Positions 1 to 9,173 of a stretch of DNA of 64,000 bases are shown piece by piece (within the stretch, counting starts at the first letter, position 1; each line of letters starts with the position of its first letter). Location of the stretch: assembly GCF_028683135.1 (NCBI RefSeq), contig NZ_JAJUBB010000017.1, positions 1-64,000 on the forward strand. The letters run 5' to 3'. This DNA comes from Enterovibrio qingdaonensis. GTDB taxonomy: Bacteria; Pseudomonadota; Gammaproteobacteria; Enterobacterales; Vibrionaceae. A model generated the notes under the pieces. The model saw only the letters and a list, made by a program, of their open reading frames with translations. It searched no databases and was not told the DNA's origin. The position numbers and the translations under genes are program-made.

Positions 1-28
1 CTGATGTTCAGTGCCTTTTTTGTGTTCT

Positions 29-295
29 TTAGTTCGCTTGCTCTTGCAGCGATGACCATAAGTTAGCCACCAATACCTGATCGGCGGGCGTCAACTCGTT
101 CGCATTGTCTTTTAGGCTGCCATCCACACGGGTTTTCAGTGACGAAACATCATCAATACCATCTTGTTCACAGTCTGCCGCCGCCAATGAAATATGGCCA
201 CGCAGATAACCACTCGCAAACAATTCATCATCCGATGCCGTTTCCACCATGGCGTCAATAAGATTAAGGATCTTCTCTTCGTAATCTTGGATCAT
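29..295 (-). CDS. yfcL: YfcL family protein
   Basis: Small acidic protein of 88 residues that matches the YfcL family found next to epmC in many gammaproteobacteria. The family has no established biochemical function. It has no signal peptide or membrane segment, so it is probably cytoplasmic. The start lies nine bases after the epmC stop and has a purine-rich AGAGAG stretch in front of it, so the two genes are probably one transcript with yfcL second. The family assignment rests on overall sequence resemblance and context. Confidence 0.8.
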   Translation of the reverse strand: MIQDYEEKILNLIDAMVETASDDELFASGYLRGHISLAAADCEQDGIDDVSSLKTRVDGSLKDNANELTPADQVLVANLWSSLQEQAN

Positions 296-304
296 AGGTC
301 TCTC

Positions 305-832
305 TTAAGCGTCAAAGTTTGCTGCAGTCAAAGGAGGCAGATTATAAAACGTTCTCAGGGCATCTGAATAGGCTTTCGCTCGCGGAGGCATATCCGCGTC
401 CAAATAGGCCAAGACTTGGCGACGTACTTTGTCGGTAAACAACGGGCGGTCTGGCTCGAAATTGCCATTTAAGTTGTCGCAGCTCACCTGAAAACGAAAA
501 CCACAGCTTGCAGAGAGAATCCACTCTACCGCTTGTGGTTTAATTTCTACCTTTTCAAATTCCATTTGTGTTACTTCATCTCGGCCATCCGGCTGATACC
601 AATAGCCATAGTCTTCCAAAAGACGACGTTCTGGGCCCGCGATACACCAGTGCGCCACTTCATGAAGAGCGGATGCAAAAAAACCTCGCGCGAAGATAAT
701 GCGGTGCTTGGCGTTTTCTTCATCCGCGGGTAAATAGATAGGCTCATCGCCACCTAGCAGTAGTTCTGTATTAAATGTATCGATAAAGGTCTGATTAAAG
801 ACAGAAATTAGATCGTTATAGTCGTGGTGCAT
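305..832 (-). CDS. epmC: Elongation factor P hydroxylase EpmC
   Basis: EpmC (YfcM) hydroxylates the beta-lysylated lysine of elongation factor P, the last step of EF-P modification after EpmA and EpmB. The 176-residue product contains an HEVAHWC stretch (HExxH type, about residues 57-63), consistent with metal binding, and the conserved blocks EPIYLPAD, GYWYQPDGRDE and FEPDRPLF. The frame stays open upstream to 949, but family members start close to HHDYNDLI, so the ATG at 832 is chosen. No strong ribosome binding site is visible there, which leaves the start slightly uncertain. It is followed closely by yfcL. Confidence 0.85.
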   Translation of the reverse strand: MHHDYNDLISVFNQTFIDTFNTELLLGGDEPIYLPADEENAKHRIIFARGFFASALHEVAHWCIAGPERRLLEDYGYWYQPDGRDEVTQMEFEKVEIKPQAVEWILSASCGFRFQVSCDNLNGNFEPDRPLFTDKVRRQVLAYLDADMPPRAKAYSDALRTFYNLPPLTAANFDA

Positions 833-1117
833 GAGAGTAAATGTGAAATTTCGGTAACAAGAATTTGAGTCGAAAGGCATTTTACCCGTCATTACAAAGC
901 TTGTCGCAGGAAAAACCACCGAGGTTGATGATTTTTCATGCCTAAGCATGAATTGATTTCATGTGTGACTTCACATCCTTTCATTGGTTTGTGATGTTAA
1001 TCACGTCTATGATTACGCGAAATTACCCATTCATACCAAACATATTTATTACAGAGTCAAAATTGCCCTTTGAGCGTGATGACTATGTGCTTGGTGTTCA
1101 AACTCGCTGGATAGAAG

Positions 1118-1768
1118 ATGTTGTTGTCCACACTCTACATTATTGGAATTACCGCTGAAGCCATGACAGGCGCACTAGCCGCCGGTCGCAGAAATATGGA
1201 CTGGTTTGGCGTCATGCTGGTGGCCAGTTGCACCGCCATTGGTGGTGGTACCGTGCGCGATATTTTGCTCGGGCATTACCCTCTCGGCTGGGTCGCTAAT
1301 CCCCACTATTTAGTGATTGTTTGCGTAGCAGGCATCGTGACAACGTGGATGGCTTCGTGGGTACACCGTAATCACAAGCTTTTTGTTGGTCTCGACTCAT
1401 TGGGTCTCATCGCGTTCAGTATCATTGGCTGTCGTGTGGGCATGGACATGGGCTTATCGCCGCTGATTTGTGTTGTCTCTGCATTGGTTACCGGCATCTT
1501 TGGTGGTTTGCTTCGTGATCTTCTCTGCCGTCGCCAACCCATGGTCTTACACAAAGAGCTCTATGCATCAGTAGCATTTTTTGCAGGTGCCATGTACTGG
1601 GCTCTCATGACCTATGGCGAACAATTTGGTGTTAACGAAACATCCGCGACGATTTCTACACTCATTCTTGGATTTGCATTCCGTATGAGTGCCGTTCGGT
1701 TTGGCTGGAGCCTCCCTGTCTTCAGTTTTGAGTCGGATGACGAGCCACAAAAAGCAGATGTAAAATAG
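1118..1768 (+). CDS. TRIC-type trimeric intracellular cation channel family protein (YicG-like)
   Basis: Inner-membrane protein of 216 residues with seven predicted hydrophobic segments, made of two glycine-rich repeats of the UPF0126/TRIC family. The first repeat has GALAAGRRNMDWFGV and GGGTVRDILLG; the second has GIFGGLLRDLL. Bacterial TRIC proteins form homotrimeric cation channels; the physiological role in bacteria is unclear. The start ITAEAMTGALAAG block is at the family's usual place near the N-terminus. The gene is divergent from epmC-yfcL and ends just before a strong bidirectional terminator. Confidence 0.85.
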   Translation: MLLSTLYIIGITAEAMTGALAAGRRNMDWFGVMLVASCTAIGGGTVRDILLGHYPLGWVANPHYLVIVCVAGIVTTWMASWVHRNHKLFVGLDSLGLIAFSIIGCRVGMDMGLSPLICVVSALVTGIFGGLLRDLLCRRQPMVLHKELYASVAFFAGAMYWALMTYGEQFGVNETSATISTLILGFAFRMSAVRFGWSLPVFSFESDDEPQKADVK

Positions 1769-1770
1769 AA

Positions 1771-1791
1771 AAAGGAGGCCTCGCCTCCTTT
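1771..1791 (+). terminator. Bidirectional intrinsic terminator between TRIC gene and converging gene
   Basis: A perfect 9-bp stem (AAAGGAGGC / GCCTCCTTT) with a three-base loop is flanked by A-rich sequence on the left and T-rich sequence on the right. It sits between two converging genes and can serve both. Confidence 0.85.
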
Positions 1792-1794
1792 TTG

Positions 1795-2535
1795 TTATTT
1801 CGTTTCAATCCAGTCTTGGTCAAAGCCAATCAGTTCGATCACTGAATCAAAATCCAAGCTATCTGGCCGTTTTAGTGTGAATTTCTGCGCATTGTCTGGA
1901 ATGGTATAGAGAATGGTGAACTGACTTCCATTCGGCTGCCACGTAAAAACATGCTTTCCTTCGGCATCAAATCCTTGAAGGTTGCCCCTTTCGTTTTTTT
2001 CCCAGCGAATGTCCTTGGGATTCACAAAATCAGCGTCTTTTTCGAAATACGTAAATTCGTTTAAATCGGGGGAGCGAACAAGAATGGCGTGGGTAAGGTC
2101 TTTATATCCCGATTTTGCCGCTTTCACTCGCTCGTTATAAATGGCAAGAACTGCCTCTCCGGTCAACGCGATATCTTCCAGTGGGTTTTCGATACCAAAC
2201 GAATAGGTAACGTTATTTCGCCCTGAAATAATTCTGACCGTTTTTGCCTTGTGCGGATTGGTATTTTTTACTGTTTTCACTGACCAACTGAAGCTGTCTT
2301 TCACCACATCCGCCAAACCTAGCGGGCGGCTTAAGTTGGTTCCTTCAATACCATTGGCAAAGATTTGCTCCCATTTGTCGCCTGATAGGTCTTTTTCACC
2401 CACAGCTATGAGGTACGCCAACGAGCGACAAATCTTAAAGCGCGCTTTTTCTGATAGCTCACCCAGTGGATACGGTCTTGCCAGCACATGGCTATCTCGC
2501 AAGCGAGGAGTCCCTAACATCTTGTTTATTTCCAA
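1795..2535 (-). CDS. Unassigned protein with restriction-endonuclease-like features
   Basis: Soluble protein of 246 residues that I cannot assign with certainty. Visible blocks are GLADVVKDSFSWSVKTVK (residues 73-90), VRIISGRN (100-107), THAILVRSPDL (148-158) and FTWQPNGSQFTI (197-208). An aspartate-rich turn followed by a strand with alternating Lys (Ser-Val-Lys at 85-87, Lys90), then a basic strand, resembles the core of PD-(D/E)XK nucleases. I have a recollection of similar proteins annotated as restriction endonucleases, but that is not proof. No DNA methyltransferase is nearby. The gene is alone between two terminators, which isolates it from aroC upstream. Alternatives are a toxin or another nucleic-acid enzyme. 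Confidence 0.6.
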   Translation of the reverse strand: MEINKMLGTPRLRDSHVLARPYPLGELSEKARFKICRSLAYLIAVGEKDLSGDKWEQIFANGIEGTNLSRPLGLADVVKDSFSWSVKTVKNTNPHKAKTVRIISGRNNVTYSFGIENPLEDIALTGEAVLAIYNERVKAAKSGYKDLTHAILVRSPDLNEFTYFEKDADFVNPKDIRWEKNERGNLQGFDAEGKHVFTWQPNGSQFTILYTIPDNAQKFTLKRPDSLDFDSVIELIGFDQDWIETK

Positions 2536-2583
2536 TTAAATACCCAGTGCAAGGTTATCCAAGCGACTGGGTGGAGACAAGAC

Positions 2584-2615
2584 AAAAAAGCCCGACTGAA
2601 TGGCTTCAAACGGGC
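2584..2615 (-). terminator. Intrinsic terminator downstream of aroC
   Basis: Read on the minus strand, GCCCG pairs with CGGGC around an inner TTGAA/TTCA hairpin, followed by six T residues. It ends aroC and separates it from the next minus-strand gene. Confidence 0.75.
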
Positions 2616-2644
2616 ATTTCTGCATATTCCATTTAGCGCAGGGT

Positions 2645-3730
2645 TTAAATTTTTGGCGTCGACGTATGTACACCTGCATTCTGCGCGCGGTGACGCAACA
2701 AGTGGTCCATCAACACAATCGCGACCATGGCTTCTGCAATCGGTACCGCGCGAATCCCCACGCACGGATCATGACGGCCACGTGTCACCACATCTACAGT
2801 TTCGCCATCCACATTGATCGTTTCACCCGGCACGGTAATACTTGAGGTCGGTTTCAACGCCAAATGCGCAACGATTTCTTGTCCTGACGAAATGCCACCT
2901 AAAATGCCACCTGCGTGGTTCGATTTAAAACCGCTTGGCGTTAATTCATCACGGTGCTCGCTGCCGCGCTGGTTAACAACATCAAATCCATCGCCAATTT
3001 CAACGCCTTTCACCGCATTAATTCCCATAAGGGCATACGCGATGTCTGCATCTAATCGATCAAAGACAGGCTCTCCCAAACCAACGGGAACATTGTTTGC
3101 GACAACGGTCAATTTCGCGCCGACAGAGTCACCTTCTTTCTTAAGGTTACGAATCAGCTCATCAAGTGCATCTAGCTTGCTGACATCTGGGCAGAAGAAA
3201 GGATTTTGCTCAACCTGATCCCAATCGACGCTATCAATGGTGACATCACCCATTTGAGAAAGGCAGCAACGCACTTCAATGCCGAATTCTTGCTTGAGGT
3301 ATTTTTTTGCAATCGCGCCTGCTGCAACACGCATGGCGGTTTCACGCGCAGATGAACGGCCACCGCCACGATAGTCTCGATGTCCATACTTTTGATGGTA
3401 AGTGTAATCGGCATGCCCTGGGCGGAAGCGATCGGCAATCTTTGAATAGTCTTGTGAACGCTGGTCGGTGTTTTCAATCAACAAGCCAATTGAGGTACCT
3501 GTTGTTTTCCCCTCAAACACGCCAGACAGAAAGCGGACTTCATCCGCTTCACGACGTTGCGTGGTGTATTTTGACGTGCCGGGACGGCGACGATCTAAAT
3601 CAACCTGCAAGTCTGCTTCTGAAATTTCCAGTCCCGGGGGACAGCCGTCTACGATACACCCTAAAGCCACTCCATGACTTTCACCAAAGGTGGTAACTCT
3701 AAAAACCTGACCTATTGTGTTGCCTGCCAT
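2645..3730 (-). CDS. aroC: Chorismate synthase
   Basis: Cytoplasmic enzyme that converts 5-enolpyruvylshikimate-3-phosphate to chorismate, the last step of the shikimate pathway, and needs reduced FMN. The 361 residues contain the family signatures [18 protein letters not shown] near residue 17, RRRPG, the [10 protein letters not shown] block, [11 protein letters not shown] near 125 and the C-terminal [17 protein letters not shown]. Length is normal for the enzyme. It is preceded by prmB on the same strand, which is terminated separately. The start MAGNTIGQ is the usual one. Confidence 0.97.
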   Translation of the reverse strand: MAGNTIGQVFRVTTFGESHGVALGCIVDGCPPGLEISEADLQVDLDRRRPGTSKYTTQRREADEVRFLSGVFEGKTTGTSIGLLIENTDQRSQDYSKIADRFRPGHADYTYHQKYGHRDYRGGGRSSARETAMRVAAGAIAKKYLKQEFGIEVRCCLSQMGDVTIDSVDWDQVEQNPFFCPDVSKLDALDELIRNLKKEGDSVGAKLTVVANNVPVGLGEPVFDRLDADIAYALMGINAVKGVEIGDGFDVVNQRGSEHRDELTPSGFKSNHAGGILGGISSGQEIVAHLALKPTSSITVPGETINVDGETVDVVTRGRHDPCVGIRAVPIAEAMVAIVLMDHLLRHRAQNAGVHTSTPKI

Positions 3731-3920
3731 TACTTCCTCTGTCTTTTACTGGCTGCCTGTATGATGCCAAGAAGATTGGCTTTCAGGCATAACTGCATCA
3801 GGTTAATGAAACATAACCAGCCGAGAGAAGCAAAAATTTTTTGAGGCAGTGCTTTGCAACTCTTTGTGTAACAGGCTGAATATTGGCAAGAAGAGAAAAT
3901 TACGGAAGGTAAAAATAAAA

Positions 3921-3947
3921 AAGGCCGAAATGGGTATTTTCGGCCTT
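3921..3947 (-). terminator. Intrinsic terminator downstream of prmB
   Basis: A 10-bp stem AAGGCCGAAA / TTTCGGCCTT with a seven-base loop, followed on the minus strand by a T-rich run. It ends prmB; aroC, 190 bases further on, therefore probably has its own promoter in 3731-3920. Confidence 0.85.
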
Positions 3948-3974
3948 TTCATTTCACACTGTCTTAGTGTTCAC

Positions 3975-4919
3975 TTAGTCTTTGTAGATAGAGAACTCGT
4001 CAGCAACGCTTACCAGATCTTGGTAGGTCATCATGAACACACCATGACCGCCGTTCTCAAATTCCAACCACGTCAGCGGCACGTGTGGATATTGCTCTTG
4101 AACGTGAACCATTGAGTTGCCCACTTCACAGATCAACACACCCTCTTCGGTCAGATAGTCTGGCGCGTTAGCAATAATACGACGCATCAGCTTCAAACCA
4201 TCACTGCCCGCAGCCAAGCCCAGCTCTGGCTCGTGACGGAACTCGTCTGGCAGTGAGTTCATGTCTTCCTCATCCACATAAGGTGGGTTAGACACGATCA
4301 GGTCGTATTTGTCTTTTGGAAGATCGCGGAACAAATCAGAACGGATTGGGAAAACTTGCTGCTCCAGACCGTGTTCTTGAACGTTCATTTCTGCCACTTC
4401 CAGCGCGTCGGTAGAAATGTCCACCAGATCGACTTCCGCTTCTGGGAATGCATAAGCACACGCGATACCAATACAACCACTGCCAGTGCATAGGTCCATA
4501 ATGCGCTGTGGTTCAACTGATAGCATTGGGCTGAATTGGTTTTGGATCAATTCACCGATAGGTGAACGTGGCACCAATACGCGCTCATCCACGTAGAATT
4601 CCAGATCGCAGAAATACGCTTTGTTGGTCAGATAAGCAACTGGCGTGCGTTCGTTAATACGACGAACAACACGTTCTACAATACGGTGACGCTCGCTGGT
4701 TGTCAGACGAGATTCACGAACATCGGCAGGCACATCGATAGGAAGATACAAGGTTGGCAATACCAGTTGCACCGCTTCATCCCACGCATTGTCCGTTCCG
4801 TGACCGTAAAACAATCCTGCCGCATTAAAGCGACTTACCGTCCAACGCAGCATGTCTTGCAGCGTACGCAGCTCGTTGACAACTTCATCAACAATAATCT
4901 TATCCAAAATGGCCTCCAA
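3975..4919 (-). CDS. prmB: Ribosomal protein uL3 glutamine N5-methyltransferase
   Basis: S-adenosylmethionine-dependent enzyme that methylates a glutamine side chain of ribosomal protein L3. The 314 residues show an N-terminal helical domain (WYGHGT-like [13 protein letters not shown] at 37-49), the SAM-binding loop [12 protein letters not shown] (142-153) and the catalytic NPPY motif (211-214) shared with PrmC and HemK. The sequence agrees closely with the PrmB branch, including [10 protein letters not shown]. The gene is divergent from smrB; their 121-base spacer carries an inverted repeat described separately. Confidence 0.95.
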   Translation of the reverse strand: MEAILDKIIVDEVVNELRTLQDMLRWTVSRFNAAGLFYGHGTDNAWDEAVQLVLPTLYLPIDVPADVRESRLTTSERHRIVERVVRRINERTPVAYLTNKAYFCDLEFYVDERVLVPRSPIGELIQNQFSPMLSVEPQRIMDLCTGSGCIGIACAYAFPEAEVDLVDISTDALEVAEMNVQEHGLEQQVFPIRSDLFRDLPKDKYDLIVSNPPYVDEEDMNSLPDEFRHEPELGLAAGSDGLKLMRRIIANAPDYLTEEGVLICEVGNSMVHVQEQYPHVPLTWLEFENGGHGVFMMTYQDLVSVADEFSIYKD

Positions 4920-4964
4920 AAGCCTGATTCACCCCAACACATCGCGTTCGTGGCAATCGCTTAG

Positions 4965-5038
4965 GTCAATTCCAAATCCGACAACAAGACATTGCGCGTA
5001 TTTTGAGTACAATGCAGCTATCAGTATTTGGAATTGAC
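4965..5038. repeat. 13-bp perfect inverted repeat framing the prmB/smrB intergenic region
   Basis: GTCAATTCCAAAT at 4965-4977 is exactly complementary to ATTTGGAATTGAC at 5026-5038, with 48 bases between. The right arm ends two bases before the smrB ATG and covers the place where its ribosome binding site (GGA at 5030-5032) should be. It could be a dyad operator or a long-range RNA hairpin. Confidence 0.7.
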
Positions 5039-5040
5039 TT

Positions 5041-5571
5041 ATGAGCAAGAATACCCCGATCCCAGACGATGATTTCTCATTGTTCCGCGATGCGGTAAAA
5101 GGCGTTAAAAAACTGCAGCAGGATACCATAAACCCGCCAAGACGCCAGACAACAGAACAATCAAAGAAGAAGCTGTCAGACTCGACAGTCAGGGACCATA
5201 CATTCTATTTCTCTGATGAATTTGAGCCGCTGTTAAAAGAGGATGGCCCGACGCAATATGCGCGCACAGGTGTTTCGAAATACGAAGTGAAACGCCTACG
5301 CCGTGGCGTGTACGTGCCGGACATGTTCTTGGACCTTCATGGTATGACGCAAATGGAAGCCAAACGCGAGCTAGGTGCTTTGATTGCGGCTTGCATTAAA
5401 GAAGGCATTAGCTGTGCGTGTGTGATGCACGGTATTGGCAAGCACATCCTAAAGCAGAAAACCCCTCTTTGGCTTGCTCAGCACCCTGATGTACTGGCGT
5501 TCCATCAAGCCCCGCTGGAGTTTGGTGGTGACGGCGCGTTGCTGGTATTGATTGAGATACCCGAAAAGTAA
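5041..5571 (+). CDS. smrB: Smr-domain endonuclease / ribosome rescue factor SmrB
   Basis: SmrB is recruited to collided ribosomes and cuts the mRNA between them, which starts rescue by tmRNA. The 176 residues comprise an N-terminal variable region with the SLFRDAVKGVKKL helix that in this family contacts the ribosome, and a C-terminal Smr domain. The domain shows DLHG at about 98-101 and HGIGKHILK at about 131-139, with LEFGGDGALLVLI near the end. The start ATG at 5041 follows a weak GGA element that lies within an inverted repeat. The gene is single and ends at a hairpin shared with sixA. Confidence 0.92.
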   Translation: MSKNTPIPDDDFSLFRDAVKGVKKLQQDTINPPRRQTTEQSKKKLSDSTVRDHTFYFSDEFEPLLKEDGPTQYARTGVSKYEVKRLRRGVYVPDMFLDLHGMTQMEAKRELGALIAACIKEGISCACVMHGIGKHILKQKTPLWLAQHPDVLAFHQAPLEFGGDGALLVLIEIPEK

Positions 5572-5630
5572 TCACAACGACTTCTCGACCATCAAAGCCA
5601 GCAAGCACAAAACCAATGTACACAAACGAA

Positions 5631-5651
5631 AAACGCCCATTTAGGGCGTTT
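5631..5651. terminator. Bidirectional terminator between smrB and sixA
   Basis: Perfect 8-bp stem AAACGCCC / GGGCGTTT with a five-base loop, located between the converging smrB and sixA genes. T-rich flanks are modest on both strands. Confidence 0.75.
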
Positions 5652-5665
5652 GTTCTTTATGGCGA

Positions 5666-6157
5666 TTATGCGCAGTCTTCCAGTTGGCTCGGCGTTTTCA
5701 GCCAGAGAACTTCACTCGCACCGCTTTCAATATCAAAATCAACGCAAGAAATCGACGATGTTGGGAACATCGGCGGTTGCATATCCGGCGCAAATTCCGC
5801 AGTGAGATAACCCACCAAAGGTAAATGCGAAACCAGCAAGATAGACGCAGGTGTATCCACCTCTGCCAAGGCACGCAAATACGTGGCGACCTGCCCACTG
5901 TCTCCGTATGGCGTGATCCCTTCTTCCGTCAGTACACGTTTTGCCTGAGGCAATACCGTAGAACACCCTTGCCACGTCTGCTGCGCCCTGAGATAAGGGC
6001 TTACGAGCACCATATCCAACTGACCGTTAGGCAGCTCATTGGCTAGCCAACGTGCCATTTCAATGGATTGTTGCTCTCCACGCTCAGTTAACGCGCGTTC
6101 TTCGTCCGTGGCGGCAAAGGTCTGCGCCTCACCATGGCGCATAATATAAATTCGCAT
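5666..6157 (-). CDS. sixA: Phosphohistidine phosphatase SixA
   Basis: Small histidine-phosphatase-superfamily enzyme that removes phosphate from phosphohistidine, known in Escherichia coli to act on ArcB and the nitrogen phosphotransferase system. The 163 residues begin MRIYIMRHGEA, with the RHG catalytic histidine at residue 8, and include SPYLRAQQTW and the second histidine block VSHLPLVGYL. The open frame runs further upstream to 6211, but the family starts at MRIYIMRHG, so the ATG at 6157 is used. It is transcribed toward smrB. Confidence 0.92.
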   Translation of the reverse strand: MRIYIMRHGEAQTFAATDEERALTERGEQQSIEMARWLANELPNGQLDMVLVSPYLRAQQTWQGCSTVLPQAKRVLTEEGITPYGDSGQVATYLRALAEVDTPASILLVSHLPLVGYLTAEFAPDMQPPMFPTSSISCVDFDIESGASEVLWLKTPSQLEDCA

Positions 6158-6291
6158 AGGAATACTGCTGATTTTTAAAATTCCAATTAATGCTACCAGC
6201 GAAACGCCCATTCTGGAACGATAAACCGCACAGATGTTTGCCTCAGTTTCATTAGAAAGTCATAATTAAGACCTATCACTGGAGGTGCTTT

Positions 6292-9066
6292 GTGCAAATC
6301 AGTCCAAACGATCAACGTGGCTATCGCCACCTCACACTCGACAATGGATTACGTGTCTTACTTATTGAAGACGCACAAGCGCCGCGCAGTGCCGCAGCGT
6401 TAACCGTTAATGTCGGCCATTTTTGTGACCCCGCTGATCGAGAGGGTTTGGCACATTTTCTTGAGCATATGCTGTTTCTTGGTACCGAAAAATACCCCGT
6501 TGTCGGCGAGTTCCAGTCCTTCATCAGCCGCCATGGTGGCAGTAACAATGCGTGGACAGGCACCGAAAACACGACGTTTTTCTTCGACATACAGCACCCT
6601 CACTTCGAAGAAGCACTGGACAGATTCAGCCAGTTTTTCACCGCCCCATTGTTTAATGCTGATGCTGTCGACAAAGAGCGCAACGCGGTCGACTCCGAGT
6701 ACAAACTCAAACTCAATGATGACGTAAGGCGCATCTATCAGGTTCAAAAAGAAACCATCAATCCGCAGCACCCTTTTTCCAAATTCTCAGTCGGTAGTGC
6801 AGATACGCTTTCTGATCGTGAAGGCAGTGCCGTCCGTGATGAGTTGATTGCATTTTATAAGCACCACTACAGCGCAAACTTAATGACCGCAGCCATTATT
6901 GGCCCGTTCACACTGGATTCTTTGGAAGATTTAGCACAAGAGGCATTCGGCACTATTCCTAATCACAATTTGCCGTTATTTGTCCCCGAAGCACCTTTTA
7001 CTGATAAATCGCAACTGCAGCAGTTTATTGCCATTGAGCCGTTAAAGGATGTCCGCAAGCTCACATTGGCCTTTTCCATGCCTTCGACTGATGAGTTTTA
7101 TAAAATAAAACCTTTGTCATACATTGCGCATTTGCTCGGGTACGAGGGAGCAGGCAGTGTGATGTCGTTGCTCAAGGCGAAAGGTTATATCAATAACCTT
7201 TCTGCAGGCGGGGGGATAAGTGGTTCTAATTTCCGCGAGTTCACGGTCAGTGTTGGGTTAACTGAGCTTGGCCTAACAAAAGTCGACAATATTGTTACCT
7301 ACATATTCCAAGCCATAACCCTTATTCGTGAGAAGGGGCTCGCTGCATGGCGATATGAAGAAAAACGCGCGGTTCAAGAAATGGCATTTCGTTATCAAGA
7401 ACCATCAAGGCCGTTAGATACGGTCAGTCATCTCGTTCTCAATTTACAGCATTATGATGCAGATGATGTGCTTTATGGCGATTACATGATGCAGTCGTTC
7501 GACGAAGGCCTAATACGAAAAATGCTGGGTTACCTGACACCAGAGAACCTGCGATTGACGCTAATTGCTAAAGGCGGGAAATTCGACAAAACTGCAAAAT
7601 GGTATGACACACCCTACAGTGTTAAACCATTTAGTGCCCAGCAGATTGAAAAGTGGCGCACTCTGCATGTCTCCCCTGCTTTGTCGTTGCCAGAGCAAAA
7701 CCCGTTCATCAGTTACGAATTGGATCCAGCCCCACTCGAAGTACCAGAAAAACAAAAACCAGAACTGATTGAGGAATTACCCGGCTTCAGGTTGTGGCAC
7801 TTACAAGATCATGAATATCGCGTCCCGAAAGGGGTAATCTACGTCGCGATTGATAGTCCTCATGCTGTCTCTTCCGTCGAGAACATAGTGAAAACCCGCG
7901 TCAGCGTGGAGATGTTACTTGAAGCCATCAATGAAACGGCCTATCCCGCAGAAGTTGCTGGGTTGAGTTACAACTTATACGCACATCAAGGGGGCGTTAC
8001 CCTTAAGCTAAGTGGATTTAACGAGAAGCTACCGTTACTCCTCGACTTGGTATTGGAAAAGTTTGAGAAACGCGATTTCAAACCTGAACGCTTCGACATT
8101 ATCAAAACACAACTTCTGCGAGGCTGGAAAAATGCCACGCAGAATAAGCCAATCAGCCGCTTGTACAATGCAATGACTGGCATTCTTCAGCCCAATAATC
8201 CTCCGTATGAACAACTGATCGAGGCGTTAGAGCCACTCCAAGTGTCTGCACTTCCAGACTTTGTTCACCGTGTGATGTCTGAGTTACATGTTGAAATGTT
8301 TGTCTACGGTAATTGGCAGCAAGAACAATCCCGCGCCTTAGCGGGGGCTATTAAGCAGGCACTTCGTGTTCACGATCAACGCTACCAAGAGTCAACACGC
8401 CCACTTGTGCTTTTGCAAAATGCGGGCAGTGCCTCCTATCACTTAGACAGCGATCAACAAGATTCTGCGGTGCTGGTTTACTATCAGAGTCATACCAGTG
8501 AGCCGCAGGATGTGGCCATGTACACCTTTGCACAGCATTTGATGTCCGCCATTTTCTTTAACGAGCTCAGGACCAAGCAACAACTTGGCTATATGGTTGG
8601 CTCTGGAAACATGCCGCTTAATCGTCATCCGGGATTGATTTTCTACGTTCAATCCCCGCAGGTTGGCCCATCCAAATTGATGGAAGCCATCGACGACTTT
8701 CTTAATGCCTTCTTCTTGGTGTTGTTAGAGCTTAACGAAGCACAATGGCAAGCCAGTAAACAAGGGCTCATTGCACAAATTGAAGAACCAGATGCGAATT
8801 TGCGCGCCCGTGGTCAACGCCTTTGGATCAGTATTGGGAACAAAGATACGCACTTTGAGCAACGTAAAAGAGTCGCTGATGCCATCAAAAAAATGGATCG
8901 CGCTGACATGGTGAGATTTGTTGTTGAACAACTTAAACCACGAACCTCCGATCGCCTTGTGATGCACAGTTGTGGTTTGGCTCATCCGGATCAATGTTCA
9001 CTGGAAGGCACGAAGAACATTGATTCAGTTGCTGAGTTTCGTCGAAACCGACTGGAAAGAGAATAA
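6292..9066 (+). CDS. M16 family (insulinase/pitrilysin-type) zinc metalloprotease
   Basis: Large protein of 924 residues with the four-domain layout of pitrilysin and insulin-degrading enzyme. The inverted zinc motif HFLEH is at 55-59 and the third ligand is Glu136, in EYKLKL, at the expected 76-residue spacing. The C-terminal half includes the RTKQQLGYMVGSG substrate-binding block. Unlike E. coli protease III it has no signal peptide, so a cytoplasmic location is inferred. The start codon is GTG at 6292, supported by GGAGG six bases upstream. It stands alone and ends before a strong bidirectional terminator. Confidence 0.92.
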   Translation: MQISPNDQRGYRHLTLDNGLRVLLIEDAQAPRSAAALTVNVGHFCDPADREGLAHFLEHMLFLGTEKYPVVGEFQSFISRHGGSNNAWTGTENTTFFFDIQHPHFEEALDRFSQFFTAPLFNADAVDKERNAVDSEYKLKLNDDVRRIYQVQKETINPQHPFSKFSVGSADTLSDREGSAVRDELIAFYKHHYSANLMTAAIIGPFTLDSLEDLAQEAFGTIPNHNLPLFVPEAPFTDKSQLQQFIAIEPLKDVRKLTLAFSMPSTDEFYKIKPLSYIAHLLGYEGAGSVMSLLKAKGYINNLSAGGGISGSNFREFTVSVGLTELGLTKVDNIVTYIFQAITLIREKGLAAWRYEEKRAVQEMAFRYQEPSRPLDTVSHLVLNLQHYDADDVLYGDYMMQSFDEGLIRKMLGYLTPENLRLTLIAKGGKFDKTAKWYDTPYSVKPFSAQQIEKWRTLHVSPALSLPEQNPFISYELDPAPLEVPEKQKPELIEELPGFRLWHLQDHEYRVPKGVIYVAIDSPHAVSSVENIVKTRVSVEMLLEAINETAYPAEVAGLSYNLYAHQGGVTLKLSGFNEKLPLLLDLVLEKFEKRDFKPERFDIIKTQLLRGWKNATQNKPISRLYNAMTGILQPNNPPYEQLIEALEPLQVSALPDFVHRVMSELHVEMFVYGNWQQEQSRALAGAIKQALRVHDQRYQESTRPLVLLQNAGSASYHLDSDQQDSAVLVYYQSHTSEPQDVAMYTFAQHLMSAIFFNELRTKQQLGYMVGSGNMPLNRHPGLIFYVQSPQVGPSKLMEAIDDFLNAFFLVLLELNEAQWQASKQGLIAQIEEPDANLRARGQRLWISIGNKDTHFEQRKRVADAIKKMDRADMVRFVVEQLKPRTSDRLVMHSCGLAHPDQCSLEGTKNIDSVAEFRRNRLERE

Positions 9067-9134
9067 CGGAGTGCTGGCTTTAACCAAGCTGGTATCACCG
9101 TGCCAAACGCGAGTTTGCTAAGCCCATAAATTAG

Positions 9135-9160
9135 AAAGCCCAGCGGTATCGCTGGGCTTT
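9135..9160. terminator. Bidirectional intrinsic terminator between the M16 protease and fadJ
   Basis: Perfect 11-bp stem AAAGCCCAGCG / CGCTGGGCTTT with a four-base loop, T tract on the plus strand. It lies between converging genes. Confidence 0.9.
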
Positions 9161-9173
9161 TTCATTCCTAAGG

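Noticed and set aside
961-1158. 65-codon plus-strand frame upstream of the TRIC gene
   Set aside because: No recognisable ribosome binding site or family features, and it overlaps the well supported TRIC start in another frame.
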